From Thauera aromatica_A (lineage in GTDB: Bacteria; Pseudomonadota; Gammaproteobacteria; Burkholderiales; Rhodocyclaceae): a stretch of 64,000 nt of DNA. This document shows positions 26,368 to 35,028 of the stretch, piece after piece. The stretch spans positions 62,001 through 126,000 of the forward strand of contig NZ_JALLIK010000109.1 in assembly GCF_023093595.1 (NCBI RefSeq). The letters run 5' to 3'. The position numbers were made by a program, and so were the translations under genes. Position 1 is the first letter of the stretch. Each line of letters starts with the position of its first letter. The notes under the pieces were generated by a model. That model saw only the letters and a list, made by a program, of their open reading frames with translations. It did no database searches and was not told the DNA's origin.

Positions 26368-27333
26368 ATGAACGCCCCCATTCCCGACGGCACCCAGGCC
26401 GTCATCGACGGCGTCCGTCGGGTCCATTACGACGGTTACTGGATCAAGGTCTACGATCCCCCCGCCGACTCCCTGACCGCCAAGAAACAGCTGATCCAGG
26501 CCCTCACCCGGCGCCTGTTCAACCACGTCGAACACGGCATCAACATCCCCGGCAAGCGTCTCGACGACGCCCGCAAGACCTACGAAGAGGAGCAGGACCC
26601 GGCGCGCAAGCGGGTCAAGGGCGCGATGTTCGCCGGCGCACTGTTCAACCGCGCCACCGACATCTTCACCAAGCTCGTCGAGCTGCAGGAACTGGGCATC
26701 GAGATCGACTCGGACAACGCCCTGATGCGCGAATGCGGTCTGTGCCTGCGCGAAGCGCTGACTCTCGGCCGCCTCGTCCTGCACCGCAGCGGGGATGAAG
26801 GCATCGACGAGCTGTGGGGCGAGCCGTTCCGCGCCTTCTCGATTCCGGTCGAAGCGTTCTATGAAAGCCGCTACATCAAGATCGCCCAGGCCCTTCGCGA
26901 CCTCGACCGCATCGCCGCGGCAATGGCGGGCGCATTCGGCTCTACTCCGCTTTTCCGCGGCATCGAGCCGCTCATCGCCGATTTCGTCCGCCTCGCCAAG
27001 ATCAAGTGCGAGACGCTGCGCACCGACACCGAGATCTTCGATGTGTGGGCGGATTTTGTCGTCGCCTCCGAACGGCTCGCCGCGATCGCGCCCGGCCTGT
27101 CCCCGGTTTCGAGTGCGCACGAGCGCCAACTCGCCAGCGATGGCATGCGCCTGATCCTGCAGGGGCGCGATCTGCTCACCTACATCACTCGCGCCCGCGT
27201 CACCATGCCCAAGAGCGCGCGCGAATACATCGGGCGCTGCGAAACATTCGCCGCCCTCACGCAGGGCACCACCTACGCACCGTTCACCGCGATCGGCGCT
27301 GAAAGCACGCCGGCTCAGGCGCTCAGGCAATGA
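26368..27333 (+). CDS. Conserved-looking protein of unknown function, 321 aa
   Basis: I do not recognise a named family. The protein is soluble and predicted to be largely alpha-helical. Notable features are an N-terminal segment DGYWIKVYDPP, the stretch HVEHGINIPGKRLDDARK, a pair of cysteines in ECGLCLREALTLGR (about residue 117) and a later IGRCETFAAL. It starts with a normal ATG after a 111-base gap and its codon use matches the neighbours, so it is a real gene. Its 3' end overlaps the convergent mnmA stop region by 11 bases. A regulatory or cytoplasmic scaffold role is possible but unproven. Confidence 0.7.
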   Translation: MNAPIPDGTQAVIDGVRRVHYDGYWIKVYDPPADSLTAKKQLIQALTRRLFNHVEHGINIPGKRLDDARKTYEEEQDPARKRVKGAMFAGALFNRATDIFTKLVELQELGIEIDSDNALMRECGLCLREALTLGRLVLHRSGDEGIDELWGEPFRAFSIPVEAFYESRYIKIAQALRDLDRIAAAMAGAFGSTPLFRGIEPLIADFVRLAKIKCETLRTDTEIFDVWADFVVASERLAAIAPGLSPVSSAHERQLASDGMRLILQGRDLLTYITRARVTMPKSAREYIGRCETFAALTQGTTYAPFTAIGAESTPAQALRQ

Positions 27334-28444
27334 CGCCCCCCCCCAGGCACACGTTCGATTCGTACACCACCACGCTCTGCCCCGGCGTGAGCGCCCACTG
27401 CGGCTGGGCGAAGGCGATCTCGGCACGGCCGCCGGCGATGCGCTCGATCTCGCACGGCATGTCGGGCGTGCGGTAGCGCGGCTTGGCGGTGTACACCCAG
27501 TGGGTGTGCGGGTCGCGGCCGGAGATCCAGTTGAGGTCGGTGGCCACCAGGCGGTCGCGCAGCAGCGCTGGATGCTCATGGCCCTGCACCACGTAGAGCA
27601 CGTTGGCTTTGACGTCCTTTTTCGCCACGTACCAGGCCTCGTGCTCGCCGGCCTCGTCCTGGTTGCCTTTGATCCCACCGATCAGCAGCCCCTTGCGCTG
27701 ACCGATGGTGTGGTACATCAGCCCCTGGTGTTCGCCGAGCACGCGCTCGTCGTCGAGCGCGCGGATCTCGCCCGGCCGCGCCGGCAGATAGCGCATCAGG
27801 AACTCGCGGAACGGGCGCTCGCCGATGAAGCAGATGCCGGTCGAGTCCTTCTTCGCCGCCACATGCAGGCCGGCAGCTTCCGCGATCCGGCGCACCTCGC
27901 GCTTGTACAAGGTGCCGAGCGGGAACAGCGTCTTCGCCAGTTGCGCCTGGGTCAGGCGATAGAGGAAGTAGCTCTGGTCCTTGGTGCCGTCCTCGGCCTT
28001 CAGCAACTGGTACTCGCTGCGGCCGTCGTTGGTCCATTCCCGCACCCGGGCGTAGTGGCCGGTGGCGATGCGCTCGGCGCCGAGTTGCAGGGCGTGATCG
28101 AGAAAGCAGCGGAACTTGATTTCGGAGTTGCACAGGATATCGGGGTTGGGCGTACGCCCGGCCTCGTACTCGCGCAGGAAGTCGGCGAACACGCGGTCCT
28201 TGTATTCCGCGCTGAAATTCACCACTTCGAGGTCGATGCCGATGACGTCGCACACCGAGGCGACATCGACCAGGTCCTGCCGCGTCGAGCAGTATTCGGA
28301 ATCGTCGTCGTCCTCCCAGTTCTTCATGAACAGGCCGGTCACCTGGTAGCCCTGCTGCTTGAGCAGCAGCGCCGTCACCGACGAATCGACCCCGCCGGAC
28401 ATGCCGACGACCACCTTCATCCCACCCACATCCTTACTGGACAT
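27323..28444 (-). CDS. mnmA: tRNA-specific 2-thiouridylase MnmA
   Basis: MnmA puts sulfur on U34 of Lys, Glu and Gln tRNAs, using ATP and a persulfide relay. The protein has the PP-loop SGGVDS (residues 16-21), the catalytic Cys105 in ILCNSEIKF and the second catalytic Cys205 in DSTGICFIGER. The C-terminal beta-barrel is complete. The start at 28444 has GGAGG eight bases before it and gives 373 aa. An ATG at 28420 (MKVVVGMSGG) would match most homologues and also has AAGGA upstream. The start overlaps the end of the upstream gene by 11 bases, suggesting an operon. Confidence 0.95.
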   Translation of the reverse strand: MSSKDVGGMKVVVGMSGGVDSSVTALLLKQQGYQVTGLFMKNWEDDDDSEYCSTRQDLVDVASVCDVIGIDLEVVNFSAEYKDRVFADFLREYEAGRTPNPDILCNSEIKFRCFLDHALQLGAERIATGHYARVREWTNDGRSEYQLLKAEDGTKDQSYFLYRLTQAQLAKTLFPLGTLYKREVRRIAEAAGLHVAAKKDSTGICFIGERPFREFLMRYLPARPGEIRALDDERVLGEHQGLMYHTIGQRKGLLIGGIKGNQDEAGEHEAWYVAKKDVKANVLYVVQGHEHPALLRDRLVATDLNWISGRDPHTHWVYTAKPRYRTPDMPCEIERIAGGRAEIAFAQPQWALTPGQSVVVYESNVCLGGGVIA

Positions 28445-29183
28445 TCGGTCCACCTCCATTGAGCCATTCAGCAAGCGGCAACACGACCGCCGGTTCGCCA
28501 TTGTCGACGAACCAGCTATCGACCGCATAATGCGTTCCCACCGACGCTGGCATCTCGACCCGCGCTTCCGTCGGGATGTCGAGCACCACGCCGGGGCAGT
28601 CGCACAGGGCGAGCAAAGTCCCCACGTGATCCGGAATTTCCGGCCCCGCAGGCGCCCGCGCGGGAGGAGGCAGCTCCTCGATCACGGCGCTGAAGTGCTG
28701 GAAGATCAGGCGACTGCGCCGTGCGCGCGGCAGCACCCGGTGAAAACGCAGCCAGCCTCGAGCCTCGAGCAACCGCAGCATGCGGGTCGTCGAGATGGAA
28801 TGGTCGATGCAATCCATGCGCCCGTCGCCCCCGCCATCGAGCAGGTTGCCACGCCGGTCGGAGCCGACCGGCGTCTGCGTTCCCGCCTCCCGGTACAGCC
28901 AGCCCAGCACTTCGGCCAGGGCGGCGCGCTCGGCGGACGCATCCCCGGCCCAAGCCAGTTTGCGGCGCACCCGCTCGAGCTGCCCGGCGTCGATCGCGAC
29001 CGTCTGCTCGTGCCGGCAGCCGTAGTTATAGCAGATATCGAACCGCGCCCCCGCCGCTTCCGGGCCGGCCGCTCCCGCCCGTGGCGACAGACCGACAGCG
29101 AGGGGGACGGAGAGGAAGGCGCAAAGAAAAACGGAAAGGAACAGGAGACACCGCCGCGGCAACGCCATCCACATCGCCCGCAC
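28434..29183 (-). CDS. Predicted secreted protein of unknown function, 249 aa
   Basis: The product has an N-terminal signal peptide (PRRCLLFLSVFLCAFLSVPLAVG) and a globular domain of about 210 residues with conserved-looking cysteines in ICYNYGCRHE and MDCIDHS and near CDCPG. The DGRMDCIDHSISTTRMLRLLEARGWL stretch suggests a conserved core but I know no assigned function. It begins directly after the Nudix gene stop and overlaps mnmA, so the three genes form an operon. Export would place its action in the periplasm, away from MnmA. Confidence 0.75.
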   Translation of the reverse strand: MRAMWMALPRRCLLFLSVFLCAFLSVPLAVGLSPRAGAAGPEAAGARFDICYNYGCRHEQTVAIDAGQLERVRRKLAWAGDASAERAALAEVLGWLYREAGTQTPVGSDRRGNLLDGGGDGRMDCIDHSISTTRMLRLLEARGWLRFHRVLPRARRSRLIFQHFSAVIEELPPPARAPAGPEIPDHVGTLLALCDCPGVVLDIPTEARVEMPASVGTHYAVDSWFVDNGEPAVVLPLAEWLNGGGPNVQ

Positions 29184-29184
29184 A

Positions 29185-29637
29185 TCAGGAATGGCGCAGC
29201 AGCGACAGCGGGAAACGCTGCCCGGCGACCCAATCGTCGACGCACTGCAGGATCAGCGGGCTGCGATGGCGCTCGGCCGTGGCGCGCAGCTCGTCGGGCG
29301 TCAGCCACAGCGCACGCACGATGCCCTCGTCGAGCCGCCGCCCGGGCACCTCGCCATCGACCCGCCCGCCGAAGGCGAAACGCAGGTAGGTGATGTCGCC
29401 CTGCGGCCGGGTCCATTGGTAGACCCCGACCAGGTATTCCGGGATGAAGCGGTGGGCGGTCTCTTCGAGCGTCTCGCGCACAACCGCTTCGAGCAGCGAC
29501 TCGCCCTCTTCCAGGTGGCCGGCAGGCTGATTGAAACGCAGCCCCTCGGGCGTTTTTTCCTCGACGAGCAGAAAGCGGCCGTCGCACTCGATCACTGCGG
29601 CAACGGTGACGTTGGGTTTCCAGCTGCGCTCTTTCAT
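29185..29637 (-). CDS. Nudix hydrolase, NudJ-like
   Basis: The 150-aa protein carries a complete Nudix box, GHLEEGESLLEAVVRE followed by TLEETAH. The phosphatase NudJ, which acts on thiamine pyrophosphate precursors and nucleotides, shares the start WKPNVTVAAVIE. NudJ lies upstream of mnmA in E. coli too, which supports the assignment. The ATG at 29637 was chosen because the conserved part begins there and GGAG lies upstream. It is the first gene of the nudJ-unknown-mnmA group. Confidence 0.88.
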   Translation of the reverse strand: MKERSWKPNVTVAAVIECDGRFLLVEEKTPEGLRFNQPAGHLEEGESLLEAVVRETLEETAHRFIPEYLVGVYQWTRPQGDITYLRFAFGGRVDGEVPGRRLDEGIVRALWLTPDELRATAERHRSPLILQCVDDWVAGQRFPLSLLRHS

Positions 29638-29811
29638 GTCTCGCCACTCCGCCAGGACAGGGGGGCGCATTTTAACCCGTAGCACGCTCCACGCCGCCGC
29701 CCGGAGCGCACTCGCCACCGCCCCGGCGACGGCTTTGCGCTAGAATTGCACGGCTCAGCGCCCGCGCACCGCGGAGCGCACCCATTCTTGATACAGGCGG
29801 AGATTTTGATC

Positions 29812-30732
29812 ATGTCCATGGCTGATCGTGACGGTTTCATCTGGCAAGACGGCAAGCTCGTTCCGTGGCGCGAAGCGACCACCCACGTGCTGACCCATTC
29901 CCTGCACTACGGGCTGGCCGTCTTCGAAGGCGTGCGCGCCTACAACACCGTCTCCGGCACTGCCATCTTCCGCCTCGCCGAGCACACCCAGCGCCTGATC
30001 AACTCGGGCAAGATCTACATGATGGACATCCCGTACTCGAAGGATGAACTCATGGAGGCACAGAAGGAGGTCGTGCGCGCGAACAAGCTCGAATCCTGCT
30101 ACCTGCGCCCGATCGCCTTCTACGGCTCGGAAAAAATGGGCATCTCCACCCGCGGCGCGACCGTGCATGTCGCCATCGCCGCCTGGCCGTGGGGCGCCTA
30201 CCTGGGCGAGGAAGGGCTGGAGAAAGGCATCCGCATCAAGACCTCCTCCTACACCCGTCACCACGTCAACTCGACGATGCCGCGCGCCAAGCTCGCCGCA
30301 ACCTACCCGAACTCGATCCTGGCCAACCTCGAAGTCACCAAGCAAGGCTACGACGAGGCCCTGCTCCTCGACAACCAGGGCTTCGTTGCCGAAGGCGCAG
30401 GCGAGAACCTCTTCGTGGTCAAGGACGGCAAGATCTTCGAACCGGAAATCGCCTCCGCGCTGACCGGCATCACCCGCGACTCGGTCATCACCATCGCCCG
30501 CGAATTCGGCTACGAAGTCCAGGCCAAGCGCCTCACCCGCGACGACATCTATCTCGCCGACGAAGCCTTCTTCACCGGCACCGCGGCCGAAGTGACGCCG
30601 ATCCGCGAACTCGACGACCGCACGATCGGCGCCGGCAGGCGCGGCCCGGTCACCGAGAAGATCCAGGCCCGCTTCTTCGACGTCGTCAATGGCCGCGCGC
30701 CCGAGTACGGCCACTGGCTGGCCCACGTCTGA
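29812..30732 (+). CDS. ilvE: Branched-chain amino acid aminotransferase
   Basis: IlvE makes the last step of valine, leucine and isoleucine synthesis by transferring the amino group from glutamate, with pyridoxal phosphate. The 306-aa protein has the catalytic Lys160 in STMPRAK, the phosphate-binding region and the EGAGENLF motif of class IV aminotransferases. The ATG at 29812 has GGAG nine bases upstream. A TAGAAT at 29741-29746 is a possible -10 element. Confidence 0.96.
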   Translation: MSMADRDGFIWQDGKLVPWREATTHVLTHSLHYGLAVFEGVRAYNTVSGTAIFRLAEHTQRLINSGKIYMMDIPYSKDELMEAQKEVVRANKLESCYLRPIAFYGSEKMGISTRGATVHVAIAAWPWGAYLGEEGLEKGIRIKTSSYTRHHVNSTMPRAKLAATYPNSILANLEVTKQGYDEALLLDNQGFVAEGAGENLFVVKDGKIFEPEIASALTGITRDSVITIAREFGYEVQAKRLTRDDIYLADEAFFTGTAAEVTPIRELDDRTIGAGRRGPVTEKIQARFFDVVNGRAPEYGHWLAHV

Positions 30733-30758
30733 CACCTTCGTTCTGCGAGAATCGTCCC

Positions 30759-30959
30759 ATGGTTGAAAACACCGACAAGACCCAGGCCGTCGCCATTGCC
30801 GCGAAGGATCTCCCCCTGCACTGCCCGCCTCCGGGAGCGCCGCTGTGGGCGCGCCACCCGCGCGTCTTCCTCGACATCCTCAAGACCGGCGAGGCCGTAT
30901 GCCCGTACTGCAGCGCACATTACGTGTTCACCGGCGAGCGCCCGAAGGGGCACCACTGA
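30759..30959 (+). CDS. Zinc-finger domain-containing protein (zf-CHCC type)
   Basis: The 66-aa protein matches the small CHCC zinc-finger family, related to a subunit of mitochondrial complex I. The metal ligands are visible as LHCPP, HPRVFLDI and CPYCSAHY. Such proteins are common in alpha- and betaproteobacteria and their role is not known. It starts 26 bases after ilvE and is probably in the same transcript. Confidence 0.82.
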   Translation: MVENTDKTQAVAIAAKDLPLHCPPPGAPLWARHPRVFLDILKTGEAVCPYCSAHYVFTGERPKGHH

Positions 30960-31065
30960 AACGCAAACCCGGCCCACCACCCGGTTCGACACGGAGGCTC
31001 CGGGCCCCTTCGCCGTTTCCGGGCAGCCCGTAGCCGGGCGCCCCCCTCCTCCCCCTGCCCGCCGC

Positions 31066-31494
31066 GTGAGCCCTCCGATCTACACCACCGCTCTCGATGC
31101 CGAAGCGGCGTTCTACAAGGCGCTGACCCATGGCGACCTGGACGCCCTGATGTCGGTCTGGTCGGAAGACGAAGAGGTCGTCTGCGTCCACCCCACCGGC
31201 CTGCGCATCGTCGGGCTGGCGGCCGTGCGCGAGACCTGGCGCCAGATCTTTTCCGGCGGCATCGCCCTCGAGATCGACATCGGCCAGGCGGTGGTCAGCG
31301 CCAGCGCGGCGATGGCGGTCCATAGCGTGATCGAGCGCATCGGCATCGCCGGCGAGAGCGGGCACATCGCACCGGTCGCGGCGACCAACGTCTACGTCCG
31401 CGGCGCCCATGGCTGGCGCATGGTGCTGCACCACGCCTCGCTGCTGCCCGAACCGGGCGATTTCGGCGAATTATCGCCGCGCGTCGTGCATTGA
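31066..31494 (+). CDS. SnoaL/NTF2-like fold protein
   Basis: The 142-aa protein looks like the NTF2-like (SnoaL_3/DUF4440) superfamily: ALDAEAAFYKALTHGDLDAL, then VCVHPTGLRIVG and the C-terminal WRMVLHHASL. Members range from isomerases to binding proteins, so a function cannot be assigned. The only credible start is a GTG at 31066 with a weak ribosome site. It follows the zinc-finger gene by about 100 bases. Confidence 0.75.
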   Translation: MSPPIYTTALDAEAAFYKALTHGDLDALMSVWSEDEEVVCVHPTGLRIVGLAAVRETWRQIFSGGIALEIDIGQAVVSASAAMAVHSVIERIGIAGESGHIAPVAATNVYVRGAHGWRMVLHHASLLPEPGDFGELSPRVVH

Positions 31495-31495
31495 C

Positions 31496-31520
31496 GACGG
31501 GGTCGGCCCCTGCCCCCGTC
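31496..31520. terminator. Hairpin between convergent genes
   Basis: GACGGGG (31496-31502) pairs with CCCCGTC (31514-31520). It lies between the SnoaL-like gene and the end of rfbC. There is no T-tract, so this is a weak terminator candidate. Confidence 0.35.
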
Positions 31521-31537
31521 CACCTCCCTTCCGGAAC

Positions 31538-32083
31538 TCAGTCGAAGGTTTCCGCTTCGGCCAGCGCTTTGCCCTGCGCATCCTTCCCCGACAGCTGCGG
31601 CGCGCCTTCCAGCGGCCACCCGACGCCGACCGCGGGGTCGTTCCAGGCCAGGCAGCGCTCGTATTCGGGAGCGTAGTAATCGGTCGTCTTGTACAGGAAG
31701 TCGGCGCTGTCGCTGAGCACCACGAAGCCGTGGGCGAAGCCCGGCGGCACCCACAGCTGGCGATGATTGTCCGCCGACAGCTCCACTCCCACCCATTTGC
31801 CGAAGGTCGGCGAGCGGCGGCGCAGATCCACCGCGACGTCGAACACCCGCCCGTTTACGACACGGACGAGTTTCCCCTGCGGCTGCCGAATCTGGTAGTG
31901 CAGGCCGCGCAGCACCCCTTTCGCCGAGCGCGAATGGTTGTCCTGGACGAACACCGCATCGACCCCGGTGGCATCGCGAAAAGCGCGCGCATTGAAGCTT
32001 TCGAGGAAAAAACCGCGGCTGTCGCCGAACACCTTCGGCTCCAGCACCAGCACTTCCGGAATCGCCGTTTGCGTGACCTTCAT
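31538..32083 (-). CDS. rfbC: dTDP-4-dehydrorhamnose 3,5-epimerase
   Basis: RfbC (RmlC) epimerises dTDP-4-keto-6-deoxyglucose at C3 and C5 on the way to dTDP-L-rhamnose for surface polysaccharides. The 181-aa protein has the family motifs FFLESFNARAF, FVQDNHSRSAKGVLRGLHYQ with the catalytic histidine, VPPGFAHGF and YKTTDYYAPEYE. Its ATG overlaps the rfbA stop by one base (TGATG), so the two are coupled. Confidence 0.96.
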   Translation of the reverse strand: MKVTQTAIPEVLVLEPKVFGDSRGFFLESFNARAFRDATGVDAVFVQDNHSRSAKGVLRGLHYQIRQPQGKLVRVVNGRVFDVAVDLRRRSPTFGKWVGVELSADNHRQLWVPPGFAHGFVVLSDSADFLYKTTDYYAPEYERCLAWNDPAVGVGWPLEGAPQLSGKDAQGKALAEAETFD

Positions 32084-32967
32084 CAGAACACCTTTTCTTC
32101 CAGCAGCCGCTGCAGATATTGCCCGTAGCCGTTCTTGGCCAGCGGCGCCGCCAGCGCCTGCAACTGCGCAGCATCGATCCAGCCCTCCCGCCAGGCGACC
32201 TCTTCCGGGCAGGCGACCTTCAGGCCCTGGCGATGCTCGATGGTCTGGATGAACATCCCCGCCTCGAGCAGGCTTTCATGGGTGCCGGTGTCCAGCCAGG
32301 CATGGCCGCGCCCCATGACCTGCACGTCGAGCTCGCCCCATTCGAGGTAGCGCCGGTTCACGTCGGTGATCTCCAGCTCCCCGCGTGCGCTCGGGCGCAG
32401 GCCCCGCGCCACCTCGACCACCCTTTCATCGTAGAAATAGAGCCCGGTGACCGCGTAGCGGCTCTTCGGCCGCACCGGCTTTTCCTCCAGGCTCACCGCA
32501 CGCCCGTCACGGTCGAACTCGACCACTCCGTAGCGCTCCGGGTCCTGCACCGGATAGGCGAACACCGAGGCGCCCACCGTACGCAGCGCGGCCCGCTGCA
32601 GCGCATCGGCAAGATCGTGACCGTAGAACAGGTTGTCCCCCAGCACCAGGGCCGAAGGGCCGCCGGCGAGAAAATCCTCGCCGATCAGGAAAGCCTGGGC
32701 AAGGCCGTCCGGGCTGGGCTGGACAGCGTACTCGAAATGCACCCCCCACTGGCTGCCATCGCCCAGCAACTGCCTGAAGCGCGGCGTATCCTGCGGCGTC
32801 GAGATGATCAGGATCTCCCGGATTCCGGCCAGCATCAGCGTGGTGAGCGGATAGTAGATCATCGGTTTGTCGTAGACCGGCAGCAGCTGCTTGGAAACGG
32901 CCAGCGTCGCCGGATGCAGCCGGGTGCCCGAGCCCCCGGCGAGGATGATGCCCTTGCGTGTCGTCAT
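32083..32967 (-). CDS. rfbA: Glucose-1-phosphate thymidylyltransferase
   Basis: RfbA (RmlA) makes dTDP-glucose, the first step of dTDP-rhamnose synthesis. The 294-aa protein has the nucleotide-binding signature ILAGGSGTRLHP, the KQLLPVYDKPMIYYPL motif and GDNLFYG. The ATG at 32967 has AGGA upstream. A TACAAT on the minus strand (33020-33015) is a probable -10. The partner genes rfbB and rfbD that usually accompany it are not in the window: the next gene upstream runs the other way. Confidence 0.96.
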   Translation of the reverse strand: MTTRKGIILAGGSGTRLHPATLAVSKQLLPVYDKPMIYYPLTTLMLAGIREILIISTPQDTPRFRQLLGDGSQWGVHFEYAVQPSPDGLAQAFLIGEDFLAGGPSALVLGDNLFYGHDLADALQRAALRTVGASVFAYPVQDPERYGVVEFDRDGRAVSLEEKPVRPKSRYAVTGLYFYDERVVEVARGLRPSARGELEITDVNRRYLEWGELDVQVMGRGHAWLDTGTHESLLEAGMFIQTIEHRQGLKVACPEEVAWREGWIDAAQLQALAAPLAKNGYGQYLQRLLEEKVF

Positions 32968-33014
32968 CGGAATCCTGCTCGCAAAAAGGAAAAGGCGGAA
33001 AATGCCCGGCGCGG

Positions 33015-33020
33015 ATTGTA
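33015..33020 (-). promoter_or_regulatory. Probable -10 element of rfbAC
   Basis: TACAAT on the minus strand lies about 48 bases before the rfbA ATG, in an AT-richer patch. The -35 region 17 bases upstream reads TTTTCG, a weak match. Confidence 0.4.
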
Positions 33021-33201
33021 AACCCTCCCTCCCGCCCCGAAAAAAGAACCCGACTTCCAGCACGCTCCGCCTCCATCCGCCGGCGGCGCGGCGAAGATCG
33101 GCCACGGCTCCGGGCGCAGGTCTTCACTCCCTGGCCAAGGGGCATAGAATGCGCACCTCCATCACCGCTTTCGTTTTCGCTTTTTCCTTCCGGACAGCCT
33201 C

Positions 33202-34593
33202 ATGACCACTCCTCGCTACGCCCCTCCCGCTCCCGAAATCTTCAAGGCCTACGACATCCGCGGCATCGTCGACACCGTGCTGACGCCCGACGCGGCACGC
33301 GCGATCGGCCACGCTCTGGGGTCCGAAGCGGTCGCGCGCGGCCAGCGGGCGATCGCCGTCGGCCGCGACGGCCGGCTGTCCGGCCCGGCGCTGGCCGGAG
33401 CGCTCGCCGAAGGCATCCGCGCCGCAGGCGTCGACGTCATCGACATCGGCTGCGTGCCCACCCCGCTGACCTATTTCGCCGCCCACGCCCTGGGCTGCGA
33501 CTCCTGCGTCTCGGTCACCGGCAGCCACAACCCGCCCGACTACAACGGCCTGAAGATGGTGCTCGGCGGGCAGACCCTGTACGGCGAGCTGATCCAGGCC
33601 CTGCGCCGGCGCATCGTCGACGACGACCTGGCGGCCGGCGAAGGCGCGCTGCGCAGCGCCGACGTCCGCGCCGCCTACCTCGACCGTATCGTCGCCGACG
33701 TCAGACTCGCGCGCCCGATGAAGATCGTCGTCGACTGCGGCAACGGCGTCGCCGGCGGCATCGCGCCCGAACTGTTCCGCCGCCTCGGCTGCGAAGTCAT
33801 CGAGCTGTTCTGCGAGGTGGACGGCCGCTTCCCCAACCACCACCCCGACCCGTCCAAGCCCGAGAACCTGCAGGACGTAATCCGCGCCCTGCGCGACACC
33901 GACGCCGAACTGGGCCTCGCCTTCGACGGTGACGGCGACCGCCTCGGCGTGGTCACCAAGGACGGCGAGATCATCTTCCCCGACCGCCAGCTGATGCTGT
34001 TCGCCGAGGACGTGCTGACCCGCGTGCCCGGCGGCGAGATCATCTTCGACGTCAAATGCACGCGCAACCTCGCCCCCTGGGTCCGCGCGCGCGGCGGCAA
34101 ACCGACGATGTGGAACACCGGCCACGCGCTGGTCAAGGCCAAGCTGAAGGAAACCGGCGCTCCGCTCGCCGGCGAGATGAGCGGCCACATGTTCTTCAAG
34201 GAACGCTGGTTCGGCTTCGACGACGGCCTCTATGCCGGCGCCCGCCTGCTCGAGATCCTGTCCGCGCGTCCCGACCCCAACGCCGCACTGAAAGCGCTGC
34301 CGAATGCGGTCAATACGCCCGAGCTCAACCTGAAGATGAACGAGGGCGAACCTTTCGAGCTGGTGCGCCGGCTGCAGCAAGGGGCACGCTTCGACGGCGC
34401 CGGCGAAGTGATCACCCTCGACGGCGTGCGCGCCGAATACGCCGACGGCTTCGGTCTCGCCCGTGCCTCCAACACCACGCCGGTGGTGGTGCTGCGCTTC
34501 GAAGCCGACGACGAAGGCGCCCTGGCACGCATCCAGAGCGCCTTCCGCAGCGCGATCGACAGCGTCTGGCCGGGGCTGAAGTTGCCGTTCTGA
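33202..34593 (+). CDS. Phosphomannomutase/phosphoglucomutase
   Basis: The enzyme interconverts hexose 1- and 6-phosphates and feeds nucleotide-sugar pools for polysaccharides, here probably together with RfbA. The 463-aa protein has all four signature loops of the alpha-D-phosphohexomutases: the phosphoserine loop TGSHNPPDYNG (Ser108), the metal loop DGDGDR, the sugar-binding GEMSGH and the phosphate-binding RASNTTP. It is similar in layout to AlgC of Pseudomonas. It is divergent from rfbAC and a TAGAAT at 33145-33150 is a likely -10. Confidence 0.95.
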   Translation: MTTPRYAPPAPEIFKAYDIRGIVDTVLTPDAARAIGHALGSEAVARGQRAIAVGRDGRLSGPALAGALAEGIRAAGVDVIDIGCVPTPLTYFAAHALGCDSCVSVTGSHNPPDYNGLKMVLGGQTLYGELIQALRRRIVDDDLAAGEGALRSADVRAAYLDRIVADVRLARPMKIVVDCGNGVAGGIAPELFRRLGCEVIELFCEVDGRFPNHHPDPSKPENLQDVIRALRDTDAELGLAFDGDGDRLGVVTKDGEIIFPDRQLMLFAEDVLTRVPGGEIIFDVKCTRNLAPWVRARGGKPTMWNTGHALVKAKLKETGAPLAGEMSGHMFFKERWFGFDDGLYAGARLLEILSARPDPNAALKALPNAVNTPELNLKMNEGEPFELVRRLQQGARFDGAGEVITLDGVRAEYADGFGLARASNTTPVVVLRFEADDEGALARIQSAFRSAIDSVWPGLKLPF

Positions 34594-34725
34594 AGCCCTC
34601 GCGCTGCGGGGGAAGATGCACCGCCCCCGCACACTAGGCAGCACGGCCGATGCCTTTCCCGGCATGGACAAAATACGGGGACGCGTACTATTTATAGAGG
34701 AGCGGGGGTGCTCGAGGAGTAGGCC

Positions 34726-34923
34726 ATGACGAACCGGAACTACAGCCGTGCGGACTGGCAGACGGCACAGGTCGTCGACGACGTCGTGGCTTACCTCATG
34801 CGCGGCGGGCGGCCCGCGAGCGCCAAGTCGTTCATGAACGAGCACCTCGTCCCGCCGATGGTTCAACGTCGCGTACTGGCCAACCAGGCCGCCGTGAGGC
34901 ACAGGATTTCGCCCGCGGCTTAG
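34726..34923 (+). CDS. Small protein of unknown function, 65 aa
   Basis: I do not recognise this protein. It is soluble, fairly basic and probably helical (DDVVAYLMRGGRP; KSFMNEHLVPPMVQRRVLANQ), with no signal peptide and no cysteine. The evidence that it is real is an excellent ribosome site (GAGGAG, eight bases before the ATG), codon use like its neighbours, and an AT-rich patch with possible promoter elements just upstream (TGGACA at 34665-34670, TACTAT at 34686-34691, spacing only 15). It stands alone between the phosphohexomutase and the convergent alaS gene. Confidence 0.55.
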   Translation: MTNRNYSRADWQTAQVVDDVVAYLMRGGRPASAKSFMNEHLVPPMVQRRVLANQAAVRHRISPAA

Positions 34924-35028
34924 TGCTTCACCCGCTGCACGCCAGCCATCGCGCCCAGCCCACCCCCGTGCGGCGGCGACAGCAAGGCTGCATGCGTGCG
35001 CGCCTGAAGCTTTGTTTCGGCGGGCGGG

